A stretch of 64,000 nucleotides of DNA from Strongylocentrotus droebachiensis (GCA_035222895.1 JAVYIG010009888.1:1-64000), one strand, 5' to 3'; positions 23,801 through 32,131 are shown, counted from the stretch's first letter. Program-made: numbers and translations. The notes: generated from the letters alone by a model not told the origin.

Positions 23801-24065
23801 AGGAAATTTGTGATTGTGAAATTTCCTTCTGGGGCGGTTCTCTTGGAAGATGGTGGAGTTATGTATCTTTTAGATTTTACTTCCCGATATCGTATTAGAC
23901 AGGTACATAGTAATTGTTCCTCTTTTTCTTCGTCCGTCCATTCAGGTCAATAGCAAAGTAGCAAGAGCTTTCGAGTCTTCCTCGGTCGGCAGGCATAAGC
24001 AGATGCCAGCCCCTGTCACCATGCTTACAAAGAAGCTTTTCTTCTTCCCCGGGCTTAATGAGTAA
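11691..24065 (+). CDS. Caspase A: CARD-containing cysteine protease, 8 coding exons, 438 aa
   Basis: The coding join is 11691-11822, 12314-12554, 14807-14898, 19063-19230, 19604-19820, 20364-20600, 23462-23571 and 23946-24065 (1,317 nt). Every junction is GT-AG and the frame stays open to TAA. A CARD (residues 1 to ~90, starting MEQADRKTIKR) resembles caspase-9/-2 CARDs, including a DIETRGPRAF motif. A linker follows, then the p20-like domain: S1-pocket Arg181 in RTGTDVD, catalytic His238 in THGEEG, and Cys281 in QACRG. A long acidic inter-subunit linker with several Asp residues comes next, then the p10-like domain with SWR (Arg368) and GSWF. Family knowledge: a CARD recruits the zymogen to an Apaf-1-like platform and cleavage occurs after Asp. 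The p20/p10 motifs look caspase-3/7-like, so initiator versus executioner status is open. The start codon is the first ATG, conserved in caspase B. Confidence 0.92.
12314..12554 (+). CDS. Caspase A coding exon 2 (rest of CARD and linker)
   Basis: Acceptor CACAG, donor GTAATT, phase 1 at the 3' end. It encodes MALLMDIETRGPRAFTSLVE (CARD helices 4-6), then a Gln/Pro-rich linker. It is 18 nt longer than the homologous exon in caspase B because of extra linker codons. Confidence 0.9.
12555..12685. other. Caspase A intron 2, host sequence before the LINE
   Basis: The intron start is homologous to 34,267-34,383 in caspase B up to 'ggcatatcaaagtctctt', where the LINE interrupts A. Host intron resumes at ~14,533. 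Confidence 0.8.
12686..14532 (-). mobile_element. 5'-truncated CR1/L2-type LINE inserted in intron 2 of caspase A
   Basis: It lies on the minus strand, antisense to the gene. The 3' end is a TAA-trinucleotide tail (12,685-12,703 on the plus strand) next to 'cgctttatacag'. Both limits are fixed by comparison with the homologous intron in caspase B, where 'aaagtctctt' is followed directly by 'gttctttttcttc'. No endonuclease domain or ORF1 is present, so it is 5'-truncated. Its reading frame is fully open, indicating a recent insertion. Confidence 0.9.
12883..14532 (-). CDS. LINE reverse transcriptase, open fragment (~549 codons)
   Basis: A reverse-transcriptase domain of a non-LTR retrotransposon with intact motifs. 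In the full open frame of 561 codons (from the ATG at 14,568), NYRPI is at ~119, the first catalytic Asp in DYSAAFDTLD at 191-200, GVPQGS at 248-253 and YADD at 282-285. A C-terminal region with SHLDYCNSLLAGLP-like, LHWLPV and LWNKLPPHIQ motifs follows. The first 12 codons of the open frame (MGEEEEEEIVEE, 14,533-14,568) are host intron TTC microsatellite read backwards, so that ATG is not the element's own start. The endonuclease and the true N terminus are missing, so it is not autonomous. Confidence 0.88.
   Translation of the reverse strand, partial: LCSSVNVNYLQSHVQPPENSLNCSLSGFMPVTEVQLQRLIKSTPPKSCSLDPIPTWLLKDCLDELLPVLTYIINASLSSGVVPLTFKTSLVVPLLKKPNLDSNVLGNYRPIANLPFVSKVFERIVANQLMYYVDSHHLLPGNQSAYRSLHSTETALLKVLNDLLLAVDKGDEAVLLLLDYSAAFDTLDHTVLLHRLENDYSISGTALQWIKSYLQGRTQRVIINGTCSAPLAFSCGVPQGSVVGPLLFLLYTGPLARTITHHQGVNYAMYADDTQIYLTMSPRGKVDAVNSLKDCLLDIKVWSANNKLRLNENKSELIHFSSQFRSTVPLPVLTTDEGVLKTSEYVRDLGITLDKHLTLQKHIKNVCKSASWGIYKIGKIRRLLDKASTERLVHAFVSCHLDYCNSLLAGLPISHISPLQRIQNSAARLITLSRKSDHISPVLRSLHWLPVHSRITFKILLLSYKITHNLAPKYLLDLVSLRSSSSARSLRSSSSMQLIHGPRTKTRYGDRAFSSIAPALWNKLPPHIQNAPSIESFKTLLKTHLFNQL
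14807..14898 (+). CDS. Caspase A coding exon 3 (CARD-p20 linker)
   Basis: 92 nt, acceptor TTTAG, donor GTAAGT. It encodes a Ser/Asp-rich linker with a single GDYSSTQMDASG unit. The same unit is expanded to four copies in caspase B. Confidence 0.85.
15230..16195 (-). mobile_element. Partial copy of the 16.4-19.0 kb TIR element (right half)
   Basis: About four satellite units (15,230-15,620) are followed by the unique block shared with 18,300-18,600 ('ggaaagtgaaacttc', 'gaagtcgtcacagcggataa', 'cttgtcggccgaccgaca', 'gtacacgaggatcgagcaag') and the CT-rich block. Neither TIR is retained. It sits only ~250 bp before the complete copy, in the same orientation. Confidence 0.8.
15915..16190 (+). repeat. 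Polypyrimidine tract (~275 bp)
   Basis: Almost uninterrupted C/T, with T-rich and TTTC-repeat stretches. It is part of the partial TIR element. The open frames across it (Phe/Ser/Leu-only and their Lys/Glu/Arg-only complements) are composition artefacts. Confidence 0.9.
16433..16440. repeat. Left target-site duplication AGTTCATT
   Basis: The 8-bp AGTTCATT immediately before CAGGGGCGTC is identical to 19,011-19,018. Confidence 0.92.
16800..18310 (-). repeat. ~107-bp satellite array inside the hAT-like element
   Basis: About a dozen or more units in reverse complement to the 8.9-10.1 kb array: 'ctcccgcgcgaagcgcggaa', 'gctttgacgtttcattaaat', 'tattagagaaagtagacgat', 'tcgttgaaccgtgctcgact', 'cttaatccttgtctgaattc'. 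Some units are internally deleted. Each carries the CCGCGC-GAA-GCGCGG hairpin. Confidence 0.92.
18600..18930 (+). repeat. Polypyrimidine tract (~330 bp) inside the hAT-like element
   Basis: Near-continuous C/T with tetranucleotide-like TTTC/TTCC periodicity. It is homologous to 15,915-16,190. It lies just upstream of a genuine 3' splice site, although the intron keeps its own acceptor tract (~19,040-19,062). Confidence 0.9.
19011..19018. repeat. Right target-site duplication AGTTCATT
   Basis: Identical to the octamer at 16,433-16,440. Confidence 0.92.
19063..19230 (+). CDS. Caspase A coding exon 4 (start of p20)
   Basis: 56 codons, acceptor CCATAG, donor GTGAGC. It encodes MKSRPRGIALIINNKNF, then KKRTGTDVDCRNLENVFKQL. 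Arg181 lines the S1 pocket by family analogy. Relative to caspase B, seven codons are missing between NTM and the RTGTDVD motif. Confidence 0.92.
19604..19820 (+). CDS. Caspase A coding exon 5 (catalytic His and Cys)
   Basis: 217 nt, the same length as the caspase B exon. It encodes FDCFIFAILTHGEEGSIYGT and GKPKLFFLQACRG. The catalytic dyad is His238 and Cys281. Donor GTAAGT, phase 1. Confidence 0.95.
20364..20600 (+). CDS. Caspase A coding exon 6 (p20/p10 inter-subunit linker)
   Basis: 237 nt against 114 nt in caspase B. It encodes KRFDGGVEATDG, a long charged segment (KDQEKPQVDEQDDDQ) and KMDLDFTDSFASSR, then VPSQSDMLLAYATVPG, the start of p10. Asp residues such as VEATD-G and DFTD-S are candidate processing sites by inference. 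Donor GTGAGA. Confidence 0.88.
20735..21770. repeat. Intron 6 repeat-rich stretch of caspase A
   Basis: No gene. It has fragments of the 'ggatgctt.tctg.ccgtaa' dispersed repeat at both ends (~20,745 and ~21,660), AT-rich and poly-A/T runs, and one copy of the ~190-bp repeat (21,150-21,357). Confidence 0.55.
21150..21357 (-). repeat. ~190-bp dispersed repeat, copy 1 (minus)
   Basis: The reverse complement matches 31,460-31,655, 46,733-46,935 and 47,905-48,095. Shared blocks are 'ggagggattagaccaccc', 'gacaggtggtcatctcat', 'aagaggatcatgggggacca', 'caccgattaggca' and 'agagggcgcaagtag'. It is bounded by TTTAAA-like ends. Confidence 0.85.
21824..22815 (-). mobile_element. Partial copy of the hAT-like element (left block and array)
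   Basis: Matches 16,610-17,000 ('cttgcgtatgcgcaaatggt', 'cctcgacgacataaatata', 'gacgcggagctaggatc', 'gcgaagcgcgctcattaggg'), followed by about seven satellite units to ~22,810. Both TIRs are missing. It lies in intron 6 of caspase A. Confidence 0.8.
22980..23098. repeat. Short TIR-type fragment with G and C runs
   Basis: It starts 'caggggggatg' and ends 'gggatttacgcccctg', with inverted G and C homopolymer runs between. It is probably a small non-autonomous element in intron 6. Confidence 0.45.
23340..23440 (-). pseudogene. Reverse-transcriptase motif fragment
   Basis: The minus strand reads EWFDVITGVRQGCRLSPSFF, the RT 'GVRQGC-LSP-LF' motif. Only ~30 residues are recognisable and no flanking RT motifs were found. 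It is a relic of a non-LTR element just upstream of exon 7. Confidence 0.7.
23462..23571 (+). CDS. Caspase A coding exon 7 (p10 core)
   Basis: 110 nt, acceptor AAACAG, donor GTAATG. It encodes GFVSWRHSDRGSWFIQALTE and IIEHARDEDLLSMITM. SWR supplies an S1-pocket Arg (residue 368) by family analogy. Confidence 0.93.
23946..24065 (+). CDS. Caspase A coding exon 8 (p10 end, stop)
   Basis: Acceptor TTCAG. It encodes VNSKVARAFESSSVGRHKQM, then PAPVTMLTKKLFFFPGLNE and TAA. The VN.KVA..FES and MLTK.LFF motifs are typical of animal caspase C termini. Confidence 0.95.
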   Translation, partial: VNSKVARAFESSSVGRHKQMPAPVTMLTKKLFFFPGLNE

Positions 24066-24222
24066 GGCCCTCTTCACACGAGGCACGATAGGCCAGCCGC
24101 CTCAAAAGCTGTCGTGGCGAAACATCCTGTTTATTAAATGAATGACAATTAAAGGGATAGTTGAGTTCTGTTTTCAGACACAAAAAATCGCAACGACTCA
24201 GCCAGCCGAAAAGTCGCTAAGT

Positions 24223-24290
24223 GGGGGGGGGGGGGGGGGGGGAGGGGGGGGGGGGGGGGGAGGGGGGAGGGGGGGGGGAGGGGGGGGGGG
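24223..24290 (+). repeat. 68-bp near-pure G tract
   Basis: G throughout with five isolated A interruptions. It is potentially G-quadruplex forming, or partly a sequencing or assembly artefact. Confidence 0.9.
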
Positions 24291-24984
24291 TAAGAGGACA
24301 TTTTTTTTCTCATTTTTTTGTTGTTGTTGTTGTTGTTGATTGCACAAGTCATGTACTCTCTTATCCGTGTGTTATGAATGCAGCATTGTGAAGCGAATTA
24401 CGTCTACCCATCTTATTTTATACTGTCGTGGAGGTTTCTTTCAAGCTGTTAACAACCTTGCGTTTTGAGTGAGTCCCTGATGAGAGGATGGTGTTCTCTT
24501 TGATAGCCACATGGATTCTTCAGGTCTAGGTCTTTGTCAAGAGGTTTGACGTTAACGTCTTTCCGGCTCTAAACAGACTATAATGTTATTTTGGTAAAGA
24601 AAGTTATATTTAGAAATATTAGGACCCTATATACATGTACATGTACTGCTGCATTTGTAGCTCAGCTCATTTACAAGATGGCAGAGACATCGTAGAAAAA
24701 GGCCCTGTTTCGTGAAACTTGTAATTAAATAATAAGTTACAATAACAGTTATAATCTACTGAATCGATGCATTTGATTGGCTGAGAGCAAACTTGTCATA
24801 ACATTAAAGCATGTGTAATTGAGAACAAGTTTTATGATACAGGCCGGGCCCAGATCTTTTGCAATGTTCAGTTGGCTTCAAGCAATGTATACATGTTCAG
24901 TCAACCCCCTCTGTTAAGGCTACCAAACAAAGCACAAAATGTGGCCACTGTAGACAGGTGGCGTTTTTAGGTTCTTCAACATGC

Positions 24985-24990
24985 AATAAA
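24985..24990 (+). terminator. Candidate poly(A) signal AATAAA
   Basis: The canonical hexamer lies about 0.9 kb after the caspase A stop, inside the flank conserved with the upstream copy. This is positional inference only. Confidence 0.25.
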
Positions 24991-25931
24991 GGCTTGTAAA
25001 GAGTTATTTTGTGTTGCTTTGTAAGATTTCGTAAACATTGAAGTACCAGTAGTTTAAATGTTTGCGATTCCAATTTTGTTCTTTAAAAAAGAGACATTTT
25101 CTTGTAAAAAAAGGTAATTTTTTTCAGTTGCATTTTAGATTAATTACGTTGAATGTATTACTTATGCCTTCGACTATAGATATATATATATATATTGTGC
25201 ACCACCGAAGGTCATCCCTGACTTATTTTCTTTCAGAATTTGCCCTTCGGTAGGACATACAACAATATTTTACATCATGTTTTACACGTCATGTAATCTG
25301 CATCCACACTGTTTGAACTGTAATATTTTATATTAAAAGAATTATGAAGAGGAACTGTTGTTTTCCTGTGCATTTTTTTTTCTCTTTGCCCATATTCCTG
25401 TAGGCAGACTACAGTATGTGAAACCTAGTTTAAGGTACCAGTACACAGTCCCCTCTTTTCTGGAGCATTCTCCTTGTTCCAAATAACTGTAATTATTTAA
25501 CAAAATGATCCAAAGAAATTAAATCAAGTCATGATCTTCATAAATTTAAAAATAAATATCATGATTTTGATTAAATGAGTATGAGTATGAATCCACAAAT
25601 TAAGGCTTTCAGTAGCACCTTGTGTTAGATTGACTGAAAAGGTTGTATATTCTTTCATCAAAAGAATCCACTTATGGGGCGCTTTAATTAGAGGAATTTA
25701 GGAAGAAGTACAAAGGAAAGGGGAAGAAAGGAAGAGATGACAATGGAATAAAGTTTGTTTTTTAATTGAGCTAAAAAAATCGTGATTATACTGACGGCAA
25801 TGAGAATCGCCGTTTTCACGAACCGGCACAGCCCAACGCGCAACGAAATAAGTATAGGCCTACATTCTGAGAAAAACGCGTTTTACGTTTAGCCCGTTTT
25901 GAATTCGCCAGAAACATGCCTGTCAAATTTT

Positions 25932-26372
25932 CAGGCGCGGATCTACGGGGGGGGTTTAGGGGGTTTAAACCCCCCCCCCTTGGGCGGCCCAAAAAAAAGA
26001 AAAAAAAAAAGGAAAAAAAAAGAAAAAAAGAAAGAAAAAAAGAAAAGAAAAAAGAACGCACGCTGGAGAGAAACCCTTTCAAGTGCAAATATTGTGAGAA
26101 GATATTCAACTCATCTGGTAACTTAACCAAACACATGATAACTCTGCATATAACTGTGTATTAAACTGTTACTTGATTTAAAAAGACGTTATCATGCACT
26201 GCTTTTTATGGTCTCCATTGTGTTAATAGATGCCAGGAAAACATCACTTACGGGGTTCAAATAAACACCCCAAAAAAAATCGGCTCGCCGCTTCGCGGCT
26301 CGTGGACGATGCTCCGCATCGTCATTATTTTGGTCAAACCCCCCCCTTAGCAAAAAGCTAGATCCGCCCCTG
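25932..26372. mobile_element. 441-bp TIR element carrying a zinc-finger fragment
   Basis: The left end CAGGCGCGGATCTACGGGG and the right end CTAGATCCGCCCCTG are inverted relatives. Just inside them a G-run (left) and C-runs (both sides) occur. The 5-bp ATTTT flanks both ends (25,927-25,931 and 26,373-26,377), a weak target duplication. The interior holds an A-rich tract and a C2H2 remnant. Confidence 0.6.
26054..26164 (+). pseudogene. C2H2 zinc-finger fragment, frameshifted
   Basis: One frame reads THAGEKPF, the inter-finger linker. A neighbouring frame reads FKCKYCEKIFNSSGNLTKHM then ITLH, a complete C-x2-C-x12-H finger with a second His. The linker and finger are one nucleotide out of register, so an indel separates them. 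A stop follows at 26,162. It is too short to be a gene and lies inside the TIR element, suggesting capture of a host zinc-finger segment. Confidence 0.75.
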
Positions 26373-27284
26373 ATTTTATATCACAAAATACATATCAATG
26401 AAAGGAAAATATTCTGTATTTTCTATACATTCCATTTGTTAAGCATAATGACAATTACTATTAATATTACGAAGCTTTGGACTCTCGTGCCGGTTCGTGA
26501 AAATATTATTTTGCTGTTTACGTAGCAAAAATATTTTCACGAACCGGCACAAGCCACTGTGTCGTTTTTCCTATGTAACTTTACGCGCAAGACAAAAGCG
26601 CTCGCGCTGTCTTAGCGCGTATTTTATTTTCACGAACCGGCACAACCGCCTGTGTCGCGTCGTCTAGGTCTTGTAAGCGCAAAGATATTTTCACGAACCG
26701 GCACAGCCCATTGACTTATAACGGCGCGTGCCGGTTCGTGAAAATATGAATCGTGCTTTTTGGCTCGTGTGTCGTTTTTGTCATTTGTGTAACCATGGAT
26801 ATCTCAAAAACTAAAGCGTTTTGGATGCTGAAATTTGGTGAGATGAAAGATTGTTGATAACTTATGCTAAAAATGCAAAAAAAATAAAAACTACATTTTG
26901 AAGGGATTTCGGTGGCTTGTGCCGGTTCGTGAAAACGGCGACGACATGTACGTGACATGTTCATAATTCCTGCAAAGTTCTACAGAATTTGATGTTGGCT
27001 GCAAATCTTAACTTAATCTAAACGCAACCTTAGTGAAAAACTAATTTATAAACGCTGTTTTTCATGTACGAACTATTTAACTTGAAAAGGGTGTACATTT
27101 ATTTTTGTTCGGTAGGAGCGGGGAGTGTTCGCCCTATTTTTGATATCACTCTTCTAGAGCCGTCATTTCATACGCAGGAAGACCATGCTTTTTCATGTAT
27201 CAAGTCATAGGTAATGTCTAGCTAACATCCCACTCTCACTGGGGTCAGGCACACATTTTTCACAAAAACGAATCATAAAGTTAA

Positions 27285-28170
27285 TTACGACAAAAGGGCG
27301 AAATTGCCCCACCTTGGGGCTGGTTCGTCCGTTTGGCGGGGTAGGTACGCCCTGTTAGGGAAAATAAAACAAATATAGTGTTTTAAAACTTCAAAACATT
27401 TATTTAAAAGGAACTAGAGCCAACGGAATAATCTCTGACGAAGGATGGGAACAAATAAGCTGAACCAAGGTGTACTGGGCGTAGAACAGCTGGTGATAAA
27501 CACTAGGCGGACTCTGAAAAAGGAACACAAAACTTATGTCATAATAAATAAATATAATAATTCATAGAATCAGATCAAGTTGGATAAACACAGTCGTCAC
27601 TAAACTTTACTGAAGTTTTTAGGTAAGGGTCTGTATTTTCACTTTCAATAAAATCTAATAATTTTGAAGAGCCCCAAAGGTAGGAATAACCACATTGAAT
27701 GGGGTACGTTCGCCCCTCAATGCGGGGCAAGTCCGCCCCCGGGTGAACATGACCCGTCAAAAACGGGCGAACTAGCCCCATGGGGCTGTTATCGTCGTTT
27801 ATCTCGTTATAGGCAAAATGTACAACCGATGTTGACTTGTTCCAACATTTTTTAATAGACACATATCATACCTTTTTAACAACAAAAACTACCATCACCA
27901 CCTCCATCAATGTCTACAGGTAAATACAAGAAATGTAAAGACAATTTTTTTTTTACTTAAGTGGCCTTGAAATGGAAATTTTAGCATAAATTTGTTTATC
28001 AAAAAGCCATTGTCGATCCTCGTGCTGTTGTATGTTGTGCGGTGTGGCTAGTTTGTCATTACATCACCGGCGAAAGTTTTATCCAATCACCGCAAGGCTG
28101 AGAATCGAGGGGTGGGCGGACTTGCCCCCAGGGCGGACTATAGCCCCGCTCTCACCTATTGCCCCCGGAG
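27285..28170. repeat. GC-rich 'gggcgaa..gcccc' repeat block
   Basis: Similar motifs recur at ~27,295-27,350, ~27,705-27,785 and ~28,110-28,155 (for example 'gggcgaaattgcccc', 'ggggcaagtccgcccc', 'ggcggacttgcccc'). They lie in both orientations around AT-rich DNA. They look like remnants of a dispersed element and its ends; no gene was found. Confidence 0.45.
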
Positions 28171-29339
28171 TCTCAGTCAAATATCAATGATGTACGCAGT
28201 CTGGATGTACGCATGAGTGACCAAGAAAATGCGTATAAAGGGGCTATGGCAAAGATATCAGACGTGGTAGTGCATGTACAGGTTGACGTAGGCCTAATTG
28301 CTTAATTAATTAATTAATCAGAAGCGCAATTTTATATATATATATATATCCCACTTCAAAATGATCGAGGGGTTACAATTTTGCAATACTTGTTTAATTA
28401 GGAGTACAATTTTTGTTTGTGAAATACCCGTTTAGGGTATAAATTCGGGAAAAAAACACGCGCACTCCTCATTCATTTAGGGTGTATTTTGGCTTCAGAA
28501 GAAATCCTCCTCTGGAAAACCTGTGGCCACGCATGACTGCATGGGACCCCCGGTGGAATTCCCATCGAACTTCCTTGAAATTCGTTGGGTATTCCCCTTT
28601 GATTATTATGGGAGTGATGGGATCGAGGCATCGCAAAAATGACGTCATACTCAGTAAAAATGTATGTAGCTATAAATATAAAATACAGAATCCACAACAT
28701 ATGGCAATATGGCTACAGCTAGCTAGCGCGCCGCTAGCTGTGCATGCGCTAATGCTAACTAGCGAAATCGAACAAGAAAATCGTGATTCGGAGCGAACGT
28801 AAGTATCTCATCATCATGATTTTCTCATCTAATTATTGACATTTTCCGAAAATGTCCGAATTTGTACAGGAAGGTAGTCCAACGCCAAGGTTTATTGAAC
28901 TAAATGAAATTGTATTATAGTCTATGTTTGTGCTTCTGTTGGATGAGGGTACTAGCTTAACTGGAAGAAGAATAGATCCACCACTTTTCACTCCGACTCG
29001 TACTGGTCGGAGCGCGACGCAAAAGCCGCCCGCTTGGCCTTGCGCTGGCTGGCTTGCTTGCTGGGTTGCGGTGTCGGTGGCCGTGGAAATTAAGGGAGGA
29101 CTTAAGTGCGTGCACTTGGCCTGGCCTGGTAGTACGAAGGGGTGACCGTTCGCGGAGATTTTGACGATATTATGAAATGTGATAGGTCTATTCAACCTAT
29201 GATTTCTCATATTCTACACAAATCTATTTTTTTAATTATTACAGACGGCAAAGGTTTTTATTACAAATTGGTTCAAGTAGAATGTTATCGTCAAAGGATT
29301 CCAAGAGATATCGCGATCGAAAAATTTGGCGCTAATTCA
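28171..29339. other. Gene-free interval
   Basis: Nothing recognisable beyond a (TA)n tract near 28,332-28,350, a GCTAGC-rich palindromic patch at ~28,715-28,765, and a GC-rich stretch at ~28,995-29,120. Confidence 0.45.
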
Positions 29340-30800
29340 GAATCATATCCATATACTTTGACCCGTAACTCCAGCGTGGAGATACCCTACTAAAACATAC
29401 CAAAAATCAACTAAATCTTCATCAATTGTTTCAGATAATGGTCATGATTTAAACCCTTAGGCCTACTGTACTATTTGAGCACCTCAACGACTTTGATCTC
29501 GGCCATTGAATGTCCGATGAACACAAAAATGTGCATGTTTGTAGATATTTACATAAGGAACAAGATAGTATAATTGTAATAGTATAATTAGTTTTTTCCT
29601 AATATGCAAATTTTTGTCGTTATAGCCTAGATCTAATTGATTACGGTATGCAAAATGCTAATTTTATGCATTTTAAAGAAAACTTTACGTATTTGTCTGT
29701 AGACTTGTGAAGAATCTTGAAAATGTATTGAAAAAATTTGAATCAATGTTTCCTTCATCTCTAATTCTTGAGGTTTCATTGTTTTTAGGATATTTGAAAA
29801 TGCATAGGTTAATTTGCATAAATTATGAATACACTGTACACAAATTACGCATTCAAAATTCATCATTTTATTTACTTACGTATTTTATTGTTTTTTATTT
29901 CTTATATCTATTGTTTTATTTCTAATGTATTCTTTTGTTCTGGAATACATCAAGTTACTTTGAGTAACATAGAGCAATTCATATCTCCCACTTAGGAAGA
30001 AAAACCAGTATTCACATTTCTGCTTGTACGTGAATACCGGTATATGCAATTATAGCACTTTTTAATTACATGTACATGCGCATACTAATTGTTATGTAAC
30101 ACCTTACAGGTATATCTGATTTCAACGAAAATGGTATAAAATTGTGCGTATAAGACTTAAGGGAAAAAAGTGATGAAGCGACAATTCAACATTCCAAGCG
30201 GTTGCGGCGGAATCTCCGAAAATGTCGAGGGGGAGGGTGCCTCCCAGGCCCCCCCCCCCCCCCCAGTACAGTTAGGGTTAAAAGTTGTTATGTTTCTTAA
30301 CTTTTTTGTGTCCATTTTCGTATCTTTTTTCAAGTATTTCCCCCCAAAACGAGGACATAATATTCACTTTCTCATAGGTTTTTATGGTAAACCGCCGCAC
30401 AATACAATTGCATACCGTCTAGCGTACCGACGGTGGGGTACGGGTGCAACTGAAGTTAGCGACTGTAATCTCAGATCCTCATTAAATTCATGTGAGTAAT
30501 TCATCATTACGGTCGCTAATTTCATGCACATGCCCTGACCCACACCCCACCGTCGGTATGGTATGCGATTTTATTGTGCAGCAGTTTGCCATGAATCCCG
30601 TGAAAAAGTGTATATTATAAGTCTTCATTTTTAGGGAAAATACTCCAAAAAAAATAAGAAATTGACACGAAACAGGAAAGAAACATATCGACTTTTGAAT
30701 CATAACCATTATTTGCACAAGATTTATTTGATTTTTGGTACGGTATGTTTTAGGAGGTATCTCCACGCCAGAGGTACGGGTCAAAGTCACTCCAGCAAAG
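29340..30800. repeat. Large inverted-repeat structure (~1.45 kb)
   Basis: The outer arm ~29,358-29,455 ('ttgacccgtaactccagcgtggagatacc...aaacatacca', then 'atggtcatgattta') recurs inverted at ~30,697-30,790 ('aatcataaccatt...ggtatgttttaggaggtatctccacgcc...acgggtcaa'). An inner arm ~30,345-30,470 recurs inverted at ~30,500-30,635 around 'accgacggtggggt'. No coding content was found. It is a foldback or degenerate TIR element. Confidence 0.65.
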
Positions 30801-31459
30801 CATAGAGTCAATGCTAATGCATATTGACCTCTAGCGCTGCACTACGTGCTAATTAATAGGCAGCAATTGCACACATGAATAGTTAATACACAAATAACAC
30901 ACAAATGCACACAATGAAGCCGATGTGGCTGTAAGCAAGTTTGACAGTAGACTCACGATTTGAATTTTCAAATTATTCTTTCTAACACCTGTAAGTTGAT
31001 TTTTAGTGAAATCAGTTGAGGTTTGTACGGTGGTGTTTGAAATTTTGACTCTCGTTAATTTTATGTTCCTCTTTCCATTGGTGATATGAGATTTTCGAAA
31101 TCTTACCAATTTTTCGAATTACTTCTACCAATTGGGCCAACCGTCTTCAGCTATATGTACATGTATATGTTCTGCCATTTTCTAATTTTATGATGGTTTT
31201 TCAAAATAAAGGGAGACCCCAACGCCCCATTACATCGCATTTGTTAATCGTTGCGATCGGTTGTTAACACAGGTCAGTGGCAGGAGACACGAACAAACGA
31301 AACAAACAAACAAACGAACAAGCGGCAGGCTGTCTGCGCATGTGAGATAGACAGCCACCCGTCAGGTATTGCGCAACTGCTTTAAAGTAGATGTCATCGC
31401 TATCAGGAGGAGGGAACCATGCAGTCATCTCTGGAAAAGGAGGAGAAAAAAGGGCTTTA

Positions 31460-31655
31460 AAGGCCCACTGCACTACTTGTAGCTACTTGCGCCCTCTATA
31501 TAACAAACAATGCCTAATCGGTGACCATTGGTCCCCCATGATCCTCTTTTTCTTATGTTAACTGAGAGCTGAGTTGATGAGATAACCACCTGTCCAGTGA
31601 CCTTGCAGGGCGGTATAATCCCTCCTGTAAACTATGGCAGATAAGCTTTAAAATC
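31460..31655 (+). repeat. ~190-bp dispersed repeat, copy 2 (plus)
   Basis: Begins 'ttaaaggcccactgcactac' and ends 'ggcagataagctttaaa'. It has the same internal blocks as the copy at 21,150-21,357, and TTTAAA at both ends. Confidence 0.85.
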
Positions 31656-31999
31656 ATGTACCAAAATGGTATATGATTAAAGACATACCGGTATATAAAA
31701 TAACCCATGTTATGTTGTAATAGTAGAGTATTTTACGGGTATACAAGTTTAAAAAATGTATTATAATTATTCAATGTCAATGTTTGTACAATGTCATTTT
31801 GTCATGCTTACTCCTAGAATAACTTGCTGGTGTCATTTTGTTTATTTGATTTCTCTCCAACTGGTCAAACACAACATTTTCCAGAGTTTTTTATGGGGCT
31901 TTCCCCAAGCACATGCAATCACTCACTATTCACTACCATATCATTTTCATTTATCAGATTTTCTTAGAAATCAGTCAAAGTACGAGGAAACAGCTGAGA

Positions 32000-32131
32000 A
32001 TGGAGCAGGCGGATAGAGAAACCATAAAGAGGAAAAACGTTATCCTCTCAAAGGAAATGGACTTTGTAGGCGTGACCTCGGGCCTTATTGCTCGACGCAT
32101 CTTTGAAAATCATCACATAGAAAGCTTTAGT
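32000..32131 (+). CDS. Caspase B coding exon 1 (CARD helices 1-3)
   Basis: 44 codons, donor GTAAGT, phase 0. It ends RRIFENHHIESFS. An acceptor AG shortly upstream suggests the exon continues into the 5' UTR. Confidence 0.9.

Larger units (their letters stand above)
24066..25580 (+). other. Caspase A 3' UTR and flank
   Basis: There is no further coding sequence. From ~24,448 it is homologous to 1-3,480. Possible poly(A) hexamers are ATTAAA at 24,133-24,138 and AATAAA at 24,985-24,990; the actual cleavage site cannot be chosen from sequence. It includes a G-run block (24,223-24,290) and a TA/'gtgcaccaccgaagg' block (~25,178-25,215). Confidence 0.6.
25808..26940. repeat. Inverted-repeat cluster built on CACGAACCGGCAC
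   Basis: Seven copies of a TTTTCACGAACCGGCAC-type motif occur in both orientations near 25,813, 26,487(-), 26,534, 26,629, 26,688, 26,728(-) and 26,919(-). The outermost pair (25,808-25,830 and 26,918-26,940) is a perfect 23-bp inverted repeat. The 26,487/26,550 pair forms a hairpin with 21-bp arms whose pairing continues into TTTTGCT/AGCAAAA. The 441-bp TIR element carrying a zinc-finger fragment lies inside. It is probably a composite foldback or MITE array. Confidence 0.8.

Noticed and set aside
24142-24352. Gly-rich and Pro-rich open frames
   Set aside because: They are read through a poly-G tract.
28833-29210. 125-aa minus-strand frame and 73-aa plus-strand frame
   Set aside because: GC-rich segment with no recognisable domain and no splice-consistent partners.
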